The notes under the pieces are model-generated. The model did no database searches. It saw only the letters and a program-made list of their open reading frames with translations, and was not told where the DNA came from. From the NCBI GenBank assembly GCA_017520365.1, contig JAFXFQ010000221.1, positions 1-5,373 on the forward strand: a stretch of DNA of 5,373 nucleotides, written 5' to 3'. The DNA is from Clostridia bacterium (lineage in GTDB: Bacteria > Bacillota > Clostridia > Oscillospirales > CAG-272). This document shows, piece by piece, positions 1-4,374 of the stretch. Both the position numbers and the translations under genes were made by a program. Positions within the stretch are counted from its first letter, which is position 1; every line of letters begins with the position of its first letter.

Positions 1-191
1 CTTTCGTATTCCTTTATAGATTTTTCTATGCTTTTTATGCTGTCGGAGATTGAGGTGTGGGGGATCCAATTCATAAATTGAGAAACCTTTTTATCACTTG
101 CAAATTTATAAAAAGCCTCAGCATCACAACTTTTCAATTTTCGCAATTTTAATCTGTGAGTGGTTATTTCAGAAATACCTATGTGTTTCAT
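1..191 (-). CDS. GNAT N-acetyltransferase, RimJ/RimL-like (N-terminal part only)
   Basis: This is the 5' end of a minus-strand gene that leaves the window at base 1; 63 codons are visible and none is a stop. The protein starts MKHIGISEITTHRLKLRKL. The ITTHRLKLR stretch is the first beta strand typical of RimJ/RimL-type acetyltransferases (usually TERLxLR), and it is followed by a helix with AFYKFASDKKV and then QFMNWIPHTSISDSIKSI, matching the family pattern of a position-specific 'D-x-x-V-x-x-(F/Y)-(M/L)-x-W-x-P-H' segment. Such enzymes transfer acetyl from acetyl-CoA to protein N-termini or small molecules; the acetyl-CoA loop lies outside the window, so activity cannot be judged. The ATG (189-191) lies 1 nt past the stop of the double-Nudix gene, with no clear Shine-Dalgarno, so translational coupling to that gene is likely. 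The stretch looks more AT-rich than the genes downstream. The substrate is unknown. Confidence 0.8.
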   Translation of the reverse strand, partial: MKHIGISEITTHRLKLRKLKSCDAEAFYKFASDKKVSQFMNWIPHTSISDSIKSIEKSIKEYE

Positions 192-192
192 T

Positions 193-1101
193 TTATTCAA
201 TATCAAGTATTTTTTCAATATACGAATAATCAATAAACGTTCCGTCTGATAACATTTCTCGGATTTTTTTCGCATCGGCAAGCATTTTGTCAATGGTCTC
301 GCCTTCCTGTAAAACCACATCAGACAGGTCGTGGTCCTCCGTGAAGAGCCAAATGTCCGCAAAAAAATTGTTGCCTATGTAGGTATGGACGATCCTGCCG
401 TTTTTCGGTGATAATTCAAGCCCCGTCTCTTCCCGTACTTCTCTCAGAGCAGCCGTTATGCTATCGTCGCCCGAAAGTGCCGAGCCGCCTGTGCATTCCC
501 ACATATTGGGCCAGCCCTTGTGGGGTGCGCACTTTGTGATAAGGTACTCACCACGGCTGTTTCTGATCCATATATGGACTACGAGATGGTAGTCGCCCTT
601 TTGCAAAAGCTCGCCCCTGCGATGAATCTTGCCCGTCTTGTTTCTGTCAATATCGTAAATATCCCAAAGCTCGCCCTTGCTTGTTTGATTGCAGAGCCAG
701 CCGTTGACCTCTCTCAGAAGGCGAGGCTGAATTTCAGGATAAGTAAGGCTTTCGGGAATACTCTCAACATAGCATATCTCAGCGATCTCACTTGTCTCGG
801 GGATGCTATCGATGCTCTTTATCTCGGCAAAATAGAGCATCCCGTACTCGTCAACACCGTAAACGGAAACAGGCTTTAAATCAAAATCAACTGCTCCCGT
901 TTCTTCAAAGAGCTCACGCCTTGCCGCTTGTTCGATGGTTTCTCCCGCCTCTCTGTGCCCGCCGGGAATCTCCCATGTTGAGCGATCCTTGTGTCGGCAA
1001 AATATCCATCCTCCGCCGTATCTCGCAGCAATGACTGCATATTTCAGCTTTTCATCGGGGATCTCTCCGGTGGCGTAGAATTTTACTTCAATGTTGCTCA
1101 T
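193..1101 (-). CDS. Tandem Nudix hydrolase (two Nudix domains in one 302-aa protein)
   Basis: Nudix enzymes cleave nucleoside diphosphates linked to another moiety (X) in a Mg2+-dependent way, often to clear damaged or surplus nucleotides. Two complete domains are visible. Domain 1 (about residues 18-135) has a perfect Nudix box: G48, E54, R62-E63, E66-E67, G69, preceded by the WEIPGG strand; it resembles MutT/YtkD-type NTP pyrophosphatases. Domain 2 (about 143-302) begins GELWDIYDIDRNKTGKIHRRG and runs through HLVVHIWIRN to a second box: G206, D212, R220-E221, E224-E225, G227. Its layout resembles the stand-alone Idi/YfcD-like Nudix family, where position 212 is normally Glu; here it is Asp. 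The metal-binding REx2EE core is intact in both. The ATG (1099-1101) overlaps the stop of the upstream GNAT by 4 nt (ATGA), with GAGAA (1106-1110) as a modest ribosome site, so the genes are coupled. Single-domain Nudix proteins are usually 140-180 aa, so this is a natural fusion. Substrates cannot be predicted. Confidence 0.9.
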   Translation of the reverse strand: MSNIEVKFYATGEIPDEKLKYAVIAARYGGGWIFCRHKDRSTWEIPGGHREAGETIEQAARRELFEETGAVDFDLKPVSVYGVDEYGMLYFAEIKSIDSIPETSEIAEICYVESIPESLTYPEIQPRLLREVNGWLCNQTSKGELWDIYDIDRNKTGKIHRRGELLQKGDYHLVVHIWIRNSRGEYLITKCAPHKGWPNMWECTGGSALSGDDSITAALREVREETGLELSPKNGRIVHTYIGNNFFADIWLFTEDHDLSDVVLQEGETIDKMLADAKKIREMLSDGTFIDYSYIEKILDIE

Positions 1102-1679
1102 ATAATTCTCGTTCTTTCTAAATACGTATCCCTATCCATCGAATAAAGATACTCAAATTTTGCTCTGTCGCTATCGTACACGTGAGTTTTGCCGCACTCA
1201 GTAAATCCGTTCTTTATAGCGGTTCTTCTGCTTCTCTCATTATAATCGCAGGAGATCAAATATAAAATATCTACCTGTTCATCTTCGAATGCAAATTCCA
1301 TAAGTGCAGACAGCGCCGCACTTCCGAGACCTTTGCCCCAGCAGTCCTTCTCACCGATGGTCATATCTATCATGTATACCTTTTTGCCGGGATGCTTTTC
1401 GGTAATATCGGCAAGATTCATCTTCTGCAGCCAACAGTCGCCTATAGGACTGCCGCTTTGAAGCATTAAGAAGCAGTACGCATTTTGAGAAACCATACCG
1501 TATATTCCCTTGACATCTTCCTCACTGCAAACGTCAAAGTTTCCCGAATCCGACCAGTATACCACCTCAGGATCGTTATTCCATTTGTATAGCAGAGGTA
1601 AGTGTTCATCGAGCAGAGGGATCAGCTCGATTTCATTTCCTGCTTTTAAAAATATATCGTGTTTTCTGATTATGCTCAT
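1098..1679 (-). CDS. GNAT-family N-acetyltransferase (193 aa)
   Basis: This is an acetyl-CoA-dependent acetyltransferase. Residues 99-123 (KKVYMIDMTIGEKDCWGKGL and on) carry strand beta4 and the acetyl-CoA pyrophosphate loop W114-G-K-G-L-G119, and residues 146-159 (YNERSRRTAIKNGF) form the late GNAT motif with the conserved Asn and the 'kxGF' turn. The IDMTIGE-x-x-x-W-G-K-G-x-G arrangement recalls AAC(6')-type and RimJ/RimL enzymes, but this is too weak to claim aminoglycoside resistance. I choose the start at 1677-1679 because GGAGA (minus strand, 1687-1691) sits 7 nt before it. The same frame is open up to an ATG at 1731-1733, but that would add 18 residues (MVAPALALTNQI...) encoded partly by the palindromic repeat and without a ribosome site. 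The gene overlaps the double-Nudix gene by 4 nt and is the first gene of the visible GNAT-Nudix-GNAT operon. The substrate is unknown. Confidence 0.87.
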   Translation of the reverse strand: MSIIRKHDIFLKAGNEIELIPLLDEHLPLLYKWNNDPEVVYWSDSGNFDVCSEEDVKGIYGMVSQNAYCFLMLQSGSPIGDCWLQKMNLADITEKHPGKKVYMIDMTIGEKDCWGKGLGSAALSALMEFAFEDEQVDILYLISCDYNERSRRTAIKNGFTECGKTHVYDSDRAKFEYLYSMDRDTYLERTRII

Positions 1680-1686
1680 TGGTAAA

Positions 1687-1691
1687 TCTCC
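1687..1691 (-). promoter_or_regulatory. Ribosome binding site deciding the GNAT start
   Basis: On the minus strand GGAGA lies 7 nt upstream of the ATG at 1677-1679. It supports this internal ATG rather than the in-frame ATG at 1731-1733, which lies inside a palindrome of the repeat element and has no purine-rich site at the right distance. Confidence 0.75.
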
Positions 1692-1726
1692 AAATAATAT
1701 TTGATTCGTTAATGCTAATGCAGGGG

Positions 1727-1739
1727 CGACCATTGGTCG
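1727..1739. repeat. Palindromic module A (left)
   Basis: CGACCA-T-TGGTCG is a perfect 6-bp inverted repeat around a single central T. It is the left outer unit of the element and has diverged slightly from its right-hand partner, which has 9-bp arms. Confidence 0.7.
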
Positions 1740-1804
1740 TCTGTTTGCATACGTACAAACTAAATCTGATGTACAGGGGGAAGTGATCGATAATCTTTTT
1801 GTAG

Positions 1805-1826
1805 GGACCGGCGTCCCCGACGGTCC
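1805..1826. repeat. Palindromic module B (left)
   Basis: GGACCG (1805-1810) pairs with CGGTCC (1821-1826); inside, one mismatch is followed by two more pairs (CG/CG). It is preceded by TTGTAGG, the same lead-in seen in reverse complement after the right copy. Neither strand has a T-run directly after the stem, so it does not look like an intrinsic terminator. Confidence 0.7.
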
Positions 1827-1870
1827 TTACTACAGACGTAAAGCTTTGCTGGAAATGTCATTTAGTTCAT

Positions 1871-1892
1871 GGACCGTCGAGGACGTCGGTCC
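1871..1892. repeat. Palindromic module B' (right, inverted copy)
   Basis: GGACCG (1871-1876) pairs with CGGTCC (1887-1892), with the same interrupted inner stem as the left copy. Read on the minus strand it matches the left B module with two substitutions over 28 nt, including the flanking TTGTAGG. Confidence 0.7.
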
Positions 1893-1913
1893 CTACAAGT
1901 GTATTGTGTTACT

Positions 1914-1967
1914 GTCCGTTTGCGTACCTATTATTTGTTTAGGTTAACGGACGACCAATGGTCGTCC
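1914..1967. repeat. Compound hairpin region with module A' (right)
   Basis: Two dyads abut here. GTCCGTT (1914-1920) can pair with AACGGAC (1946-1952), with an inner ACCTA/TAGGT pair (1926-1930 with 1940-1944). The second is the perfect 9-bp palindrome GGACGACCA-A-TGGTCGTCC at 1949-1967. They share bases 1949-1952, so they could be alternative structures in RNA or single-stranded DNA. Confidence 0.55.
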
Positions 1968-1992
1968 CTACAAATGTGGTTTATCGTATCAG

Positions 1993-2304
1993 TTACCTGT
2001 TCTCTTCAAATTCAACGCTCGTATTGTATTTTTTATTGTTAATTTCTTCTTTTTCCTTTATGACGCTTTCGAGGTCAATGTCATAACAATTGGCGATGGC
2101 AATGGAATAGTATATAATATCCCAAATTTCTTCGTCGATGGTGTCTTTGATACTATCGCACTTTTGCAGATTCTTACGCATAGCCCTTGCAAGCTCGCCC
2201 ACCTCTTCGGAGAGCTTTAAGAAATACTCCCTCTTCAATTCAGGGTGATAGTCCTTTGATCTTATGTAGTTCTGTAAATATTTGATTGTTGTTTTTCCGT
2301 CCAT
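1993..2304 (-). CDS. MazG-like nucleotide pyrophosphohydrolase (103 aa)
   Basis: This is a small all-alpha NTP pyrophosphohydrolase of the MazG/RS21-C6 type; family members hydrolyse (d)NTPs to the monophosphate and PPi with Mg2+. The metal-binding signature EExxE...ExxD is visible: E33-E34-V-G-E37 in the first core helix and E59-I-W-D62 in the second, separated by 21 residues, as in the family. The helix-rich rest (YYSIAIANCYDIDLESVIKE) and the length of about 100 residues fit a single-domain MazG-like protein rather than the two-domain E. coli MazG. The ATG at 2302-2304 is preceded by GGAG (2313-2316, 8 nt spacing) and by a consensus promoter. The stop lies only about 20 nt before the palindromic element, on the same strand as the GNAT-Nudix genes. 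Codon use is mixed AAA/AAG for lysine, unlike the transketolase genes. The exact substrate is not predictable; damaged nucleotides or dUTP/dCTP analogues are possible. Confidence 0.87.
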   Translation of the reverse strand: MDGKTTIKYLQNYIRSKDYHPELKREYFLKLSEEVGELARAMRKNLQKCDSIKDTIDEEIWDIIYYSIAIANCYDIDLESVIKEKEEINNKKYNTSVEFEENR

Positions 2305-2342
2305 ATCGCTGACTCCAAGGTTAAATGTGTTAATATATGCAC

Positions 2343-2371
2343 ATTATACCATCCGAACAATTGTTTGTCAA
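2343..2371 (-). promoter_or_regulatory. Consensus sigma-A promoter for the MazG-like gene
   Basis: Read on the minus strand, TTGACA (-35, 2366-2371) is followed by exactly 17 nt and TATAAT (-10, 2343-2348). Both hexamers are perfect consensus. Transcription should start near 2336, giving a leader of about 32 nt that contains the GGAG ribosome site. Such a perfect promoter usually needs a repressor, consistent with the palindrome in its spacer. Confidence 0.88.
2354..2367. promoter_or_regulatory. LexA/SOS-box-like operator inside the mazG promoter
   Basis: CGAACAATTGTTTG sits between the -35 and -10 boxes and overlaps the edge of the -35 box. It holds the perfect 10-bp palindrome AACAATTGTT (2356-2365). 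It matches the Gram-positive LexA (DinR) consensus CGAACRNRYGTTYC at 12 of 14 positions and the GAAC-N4-GTTT form that I recall for clostridia exactly. The position is ideal for repression by occlusion. LexA identity is inferred; another dimeric repressor with an AACAATTGTT site is possible. Confidence 0.55.
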
Positions 2372-2441
2372 CGTATTCTCCTCAACGGTTGGTTTAATAA
2401 GCAGTATATATTACAAATTAATTCTTTTTTGTATTTAATAT

Positions 2442-2470
2442 TTGACTTTTTCGGGATAATGTATTATGAT
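2442..2470 (+). promoter_or_regulatory. Sigma-A promoter for the transketolase operon
   Basis: TTGACT (-35, 2442-2447) and TATGAT (-10, 2465-2470) are separated by 17 nt, each one base off consensus. The predicted start is near 2477, leaving a leader of about 50 nt before the ATG at 2527. It is divergent from the mazG promoter, with about 70 nt between the two -35 boxes, so the two should not occlude each other. Confidence 0.8.
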
Positions 2471-2489
2471 ATACATTAGCAAATAATGC

Positions 2490-2501
2490 GCCCGCAAGGG
2501 C
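2490..2501 (+). other. Small GNRA-tetraloop hairpin in the transketolase leader
   Basis: GCCC-GCAA-GGGC gives a 4-bp GC stem closed by a GCAA tetraloop, within the predicted 5' leader and 9 nt before the AAAGGAA ribosome site (2510-2516). It is too small for a riboswitch and has no terminator T-run. A role in mRNA stability is possible but unproven. Confidence 0.35.
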
Positions 2502-2526
2502 ATATATCGAAAGGAACGTTTTTATT

Positions 2527-3348
2527 ATGGAACAGAGAAGAGTTGACGAACTCAAGGAAATTGCCCGTAATGTCCGTATCGGCATTATCGATGCAGTTCA
2601 TTCCGCATCCTCCGGCCATCCCGGCGGATCCCTTTCATCAGCAGATATTATGACATATCTGTATTTCGAAGAGCTTAACGTAAATCCCGAAGATCCTCAG
2701 ATGGCAGACCGTGACAGATTCGTTCTGTCCAAGGGTCATTGCTCACCCGCGCTTTATTCCGTTCTTGCACACCGCGGATTTTTCCCCGTTGAGGATCTCA
2801 AGACCTTCAGAAAGACAACATCCTATCTCCAGGGTCACCCCGATAAGAACAAGGTTCCCGGCGTTGATATGTCCACAGGCTCTCTCGGTCAGGGCGTATC
2901 CGCAGCTTGCGGTATGGCACTGGCTGCAAAGCTTGATAAGTCTGACCGTCGCGTGTGGGCTCTCGTTGGTGACGGTGAGGCTGAGGAGGGTCAGGTTTGG
3001 GAAAGCGCAATGTTCGCCGCTCACTATAACCTTGATAACCTTTGCTACATCATCGACTGGAACGGTCTCCAGATCGACGGCGCTATCGACGACGTTATCG
3101 GACCTGCTCCCTTTGATACAAAGTTTGCATCCTTCGGCTGGAACGTTCTTTCCTGTGATGCACACGATTTCGAGTCCATCGAGGCCGCTGTAAATGCTGC
3201 AAAGGATTGCAAGGGCAAGCCCACAGTAATTATCGCAAAGTCCGTTAAGGGCAAGGGCGTTTCCTTCATGGAAAATCAGGCAAGCTGGCACGGTAGTGCT
3301 CCCAATGCAGAGCAGTACGCAGTTGCTATCAACGATCTCAAGGCTTAA
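2527..3348 (+). CDS. tktA: Transketolase, N-terminal (ThDP-binding) subunit
   Basis: This is the first half of a split transketolase of the non-oxidative pentose phosphate pathway, which moves two-carbon ketol units between sugar phosphates (for example xylulose-5-P and ribose-5-P to sedoheptulose-7-P and glyceraldehyde-3-P). At 273 aa it matches the usual length of stand-alone N-terminal subunits. Visible landmarks: SGHPGG (29-34), SKGH (68-71), QGHP (102-105), TGSLGQG (117-123) and the ThDP/Mg2+ motif GDG (148-150) through N179 (GDGEAEEGQ...DWNG). The ATG is supported by AAAGGAA (2510-2516) and by the promoter at 2442-2470. The pyrimidine-binding half follows 13 nt downstream, so the two are co-translated and assemble as one enzyme. 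All 16 lysines use AAG, which points to strong codon selection and high expression. A specialised relative, such as an apulose-phosphate transketolase, is the main alternative, but no apiose genes are visible. The symbol follows the split-gene convention, not the E. coli isozymes. Confidence 0.95.
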   Translation: MEQRRVDELKEIARNVRIGIIDAVHSASSGHPGGSLSSADIMTYLYFEELNVNPEDPQMADRDRFVLSKGHCSPALYSVLAHRGFFPVEDLKTFRKTTSYLQGHPDKNKVPGVDMSTGSLGQGVSAACGMALAAKLDKSDRRVWALVGDGEAEEGQVWESAMFAAHYNLDNLCYIIDWNGLQIDGAIDDVIGPAPFDTKFASFGWNVLSCDAHDFESIEAAVNAAKDCKGKPTVIIAKSVKGKGVSFMENQASWHGSAPNAEQYAVAINDLKA

Positions 3349-3353
3349 GGGGG
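3348..3353 (+). promoter_or_regulatory. Ribosome binding site deciding the second transketolase start
   Basis: AGGGGG begins in the stop codon of the first subunit and lies 8 nt before the ATG at 3362-3364. It rules out the longer in-frame start at 3296, which would lie inside the upstream gene and add 22 non-homologous residues. Confidence 0.85.
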
Positions 3354-3361
3354 TAATAATA

Positions 3362-4315
3362 ATGGCTTATAATATTGGTGATAAGATCGCAACAAGAGAC
3401 GCTTACGGCGCAACCCTCGTTGAGATCGGTAATGAAAACGAAAATCTCGTAGTTCTTGATGCTGACCTTGCGGCGGCAACAAAGACAGGTATGTTCAAGA
3501 AGGCGCATCCCGACAGATTCTTTGACTGCGGTATCGCTGAGAACAATATGATCGGCGCGGCTGTTGGTCTTGCACTCTCCGGCAAGGTTCCTTTTGCGGC
3601 AACATTTGCTATGTTTGCGGCAGGCCGTTCCTATGAGCAGGTTAGAAACTCCATCGGCTATCCCCATGCAAATGTTAAGATCGGCGCAACTCACGGCGGT
3701 ATCACCGTTGGTGAGGACGGCGCAACCCACCAGTGCTGTGAGGACTTCGCTCTTATGCGTACAGTTCCCGGCATGACAGTTATCTGCCCCGCAGATGCTC
3801 AGGAGGCTCGCCTTGCAGTAAAGGCGGCTTACGAGATGGATGGCCCCGTATACCTTCGTTTCGGCAGAATGGCAGTTCCCGTGTTTTTTGATGAGAACTA
3901 TAAGTTTGAGATCGGTAAGGGTGTAAAGCTCGTTGACGGTACTGACGTTTCCATCATCGCAAACGGCGTTGAGGTTGAGCAGGCTCTTATCGCGGCAGAG
4001 AAGCTTAAGGCTGAAGGTATCTCCGCTTCCGTTATCAATATGGCAACCATCAAGCCCCTTGATACAGAGCTTGTAATTGAAGAGGCTAAGAAGTGCGGAT
4101 GCATCGTAACAGTTGAGGAGCACTCCGTTATCGGCGGTCTCGGCGGTGCGGTTGCAGAGGCTCTCTGTGAAGCTTATCCCGTTCCCGTTGTAAAGGTTGG
4201 TACTGAGGACTGCTTCGGCCGTTCCGGTCCTGCGAAGGAGCTTCTTTCAAAGTTTGGTCTTGATGCAGATGCAATCGTTGCAAAGGCTAAGGCCGCAATT
4301 GCTCTTAAAAAGTAA
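3362..4315 (+). CDS. tktB: Transketolase, C-terminal (pyrimidine-binding plus C-terminal domain) subunit
   Basis: This is the second half of the split transketolase (317 aa). It supplies the Pyr domain, with the ThDP-activating glutamate E60 in DCGIAENNM (55-63), the ATFAMF strand (80-85), and GATHGG (108-113) followed by ATHQ (121-124), a histidine region of the active site. The C-terminal transketolase domain follows at about residues 180-317 (INMATIKPLDTELVIEEAKK, VEEHSVIGGLGGAVAE, GTEDCFGRSG). The start at 3362 is chosen for its AGGGGG ribosome site; the protein then begins MAYNIGDKIATRDAYGATL, as expected for the family. It lies 13 nt after the N-terminal subunit and ends 7 nt before a hairpin terminator, so the pair is a two-gene operon. 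The Pyr and C domains resemble DXS and pyruvate dehydrogenase E1-beta in fold, but the partner gene and motifs make transketolase clear. Confidence 0.95.
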   Translation: MAYNIGDKIATRDAYGATLVEIGNENENLVVLDADLAAATKTGMFKKAHPDRFFDCGIAENNMIGAAVGLALSGKVPFAATFAMFAAGRSYEQVRNSIGYPHANVKIGATHGGITVGEDGATHQCCEDFALMRTVPGMTVICPADAQEARLAVKAAYEMDGPVYLRFGRMAVPVFFDENYKFEIGKGVKLVDGTDVSIIANGVEVEQALIAAEKLKAEGISASVINMATIKPLDTELVIEEAKKCGCIVTVEEHSVIGGLGGAVAEALCEAYPVPVVKVGTEDCFGRSGPAKELLSKFGLDADAIVAKAKAAIALKK

Positions 4316-4322
4316 TTTTTCA

Positions 4323-4357
4323 GGCGGCACTGGGAACAGTGCCGCCATTTTGATTTT
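4323..4357 (+). terminator. Hairpin terminator after the transketolase operon
   Basis: GGCGGCACTG (4323-4332) pairs perfectly over 10 bp with CAGTGCCGCC (4337-4346) around a GGAA (GNRA) tetraloop. The following tract ATTTTGATTTT (4347-4357) is T-rich but interrupted, so termination may be partial. A T-run also precedes it (4316-4320), but there is no matching A-run after the stem for the reverse direction. Confidence 0.8.
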
Positions 4358-4374
4358 AAACGAGGTGTTATCAC

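Larger units (their letters stand above)
1721..1973. repeat. MITE-like element: four palindromic modules in mirror order (A-B-B'-A')
   Basis: This block fills most of the 313-nt gap between the GNAT and MazG-like genes. Outer module A (1721-1745) reappears as its reverse complement A' (1949-1973); inner module B (1799-1826) reappears inverted as B' (1871-1898). B and B' agree at 26 of 28 positions, consensus TTGTAGGGACCGRCGTCCYC followed by GACGGTCC. Each module is itself a palindrome: CGACCA-T-TGGTCG in A, nine-base arms GGACGACCA/TGGTCGTCC in A', and GGACCG...CGGTCC in B and B'. Outer ends share a (G)YAGGG start. No open reading frame or transposase is present, so it would be non-autonomous. 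AATG occurs at both edges (1717-1720 and 1973-1976), too short to claim as a target duplication. It could alternatively be an array of independent small dyad repeats. Similar GTAGGG-type repeats are, to my recollection, common in Ruminococcaceae; a genome self-comparison is needed to confirm copy number. Confidence 0.7.

Noticed and set aside
520..1034. Plus-strand open frames opposite the double-Nudix gene
   Set aside because: They overlap well-supported Nudix coding sequence on the other strand and have no domain or ribosome site.
1098..1679. Aminoglycoside 6'-acetyltransferase call
   Set aside because: The acetyl-CoA motif looks AAC(6')-like, but the substrate-binding half is not diagnostic, so only a general GNAT call is justified.
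1805..1892. Palindromes B and B' as intrinsic terminators
   Set aside because: The stems are interrupted by mismatches and no T-run follows on either strand; the inverted duplication fits a repeat element better.
1721..1973. CRISPR array
   Set aside because: Only two copies of each unit exist and they are inverted, not direct, with no regular spacers.
2381..2440. AT-rich stretch as a replication origin or curved-DNA element
   Set aside because: It has no DnaA boxes or repeats and is simply the AT-rich region between two divergent promoters.
2477..2526. Riboswitch in the transketolase leader
   Set aside because: The leader is only about 50 nt with one 4-bp hairpin, which is too short for any known riboswitch aptamer plus expression platform.
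2743..4123. Long open frames antisense to both transketolase genes
   Set aside because: They lie opposite strongly conserved coding sequence with high GC at the third position, show no recognisable family or ribosome site, and are typical shadow frames.
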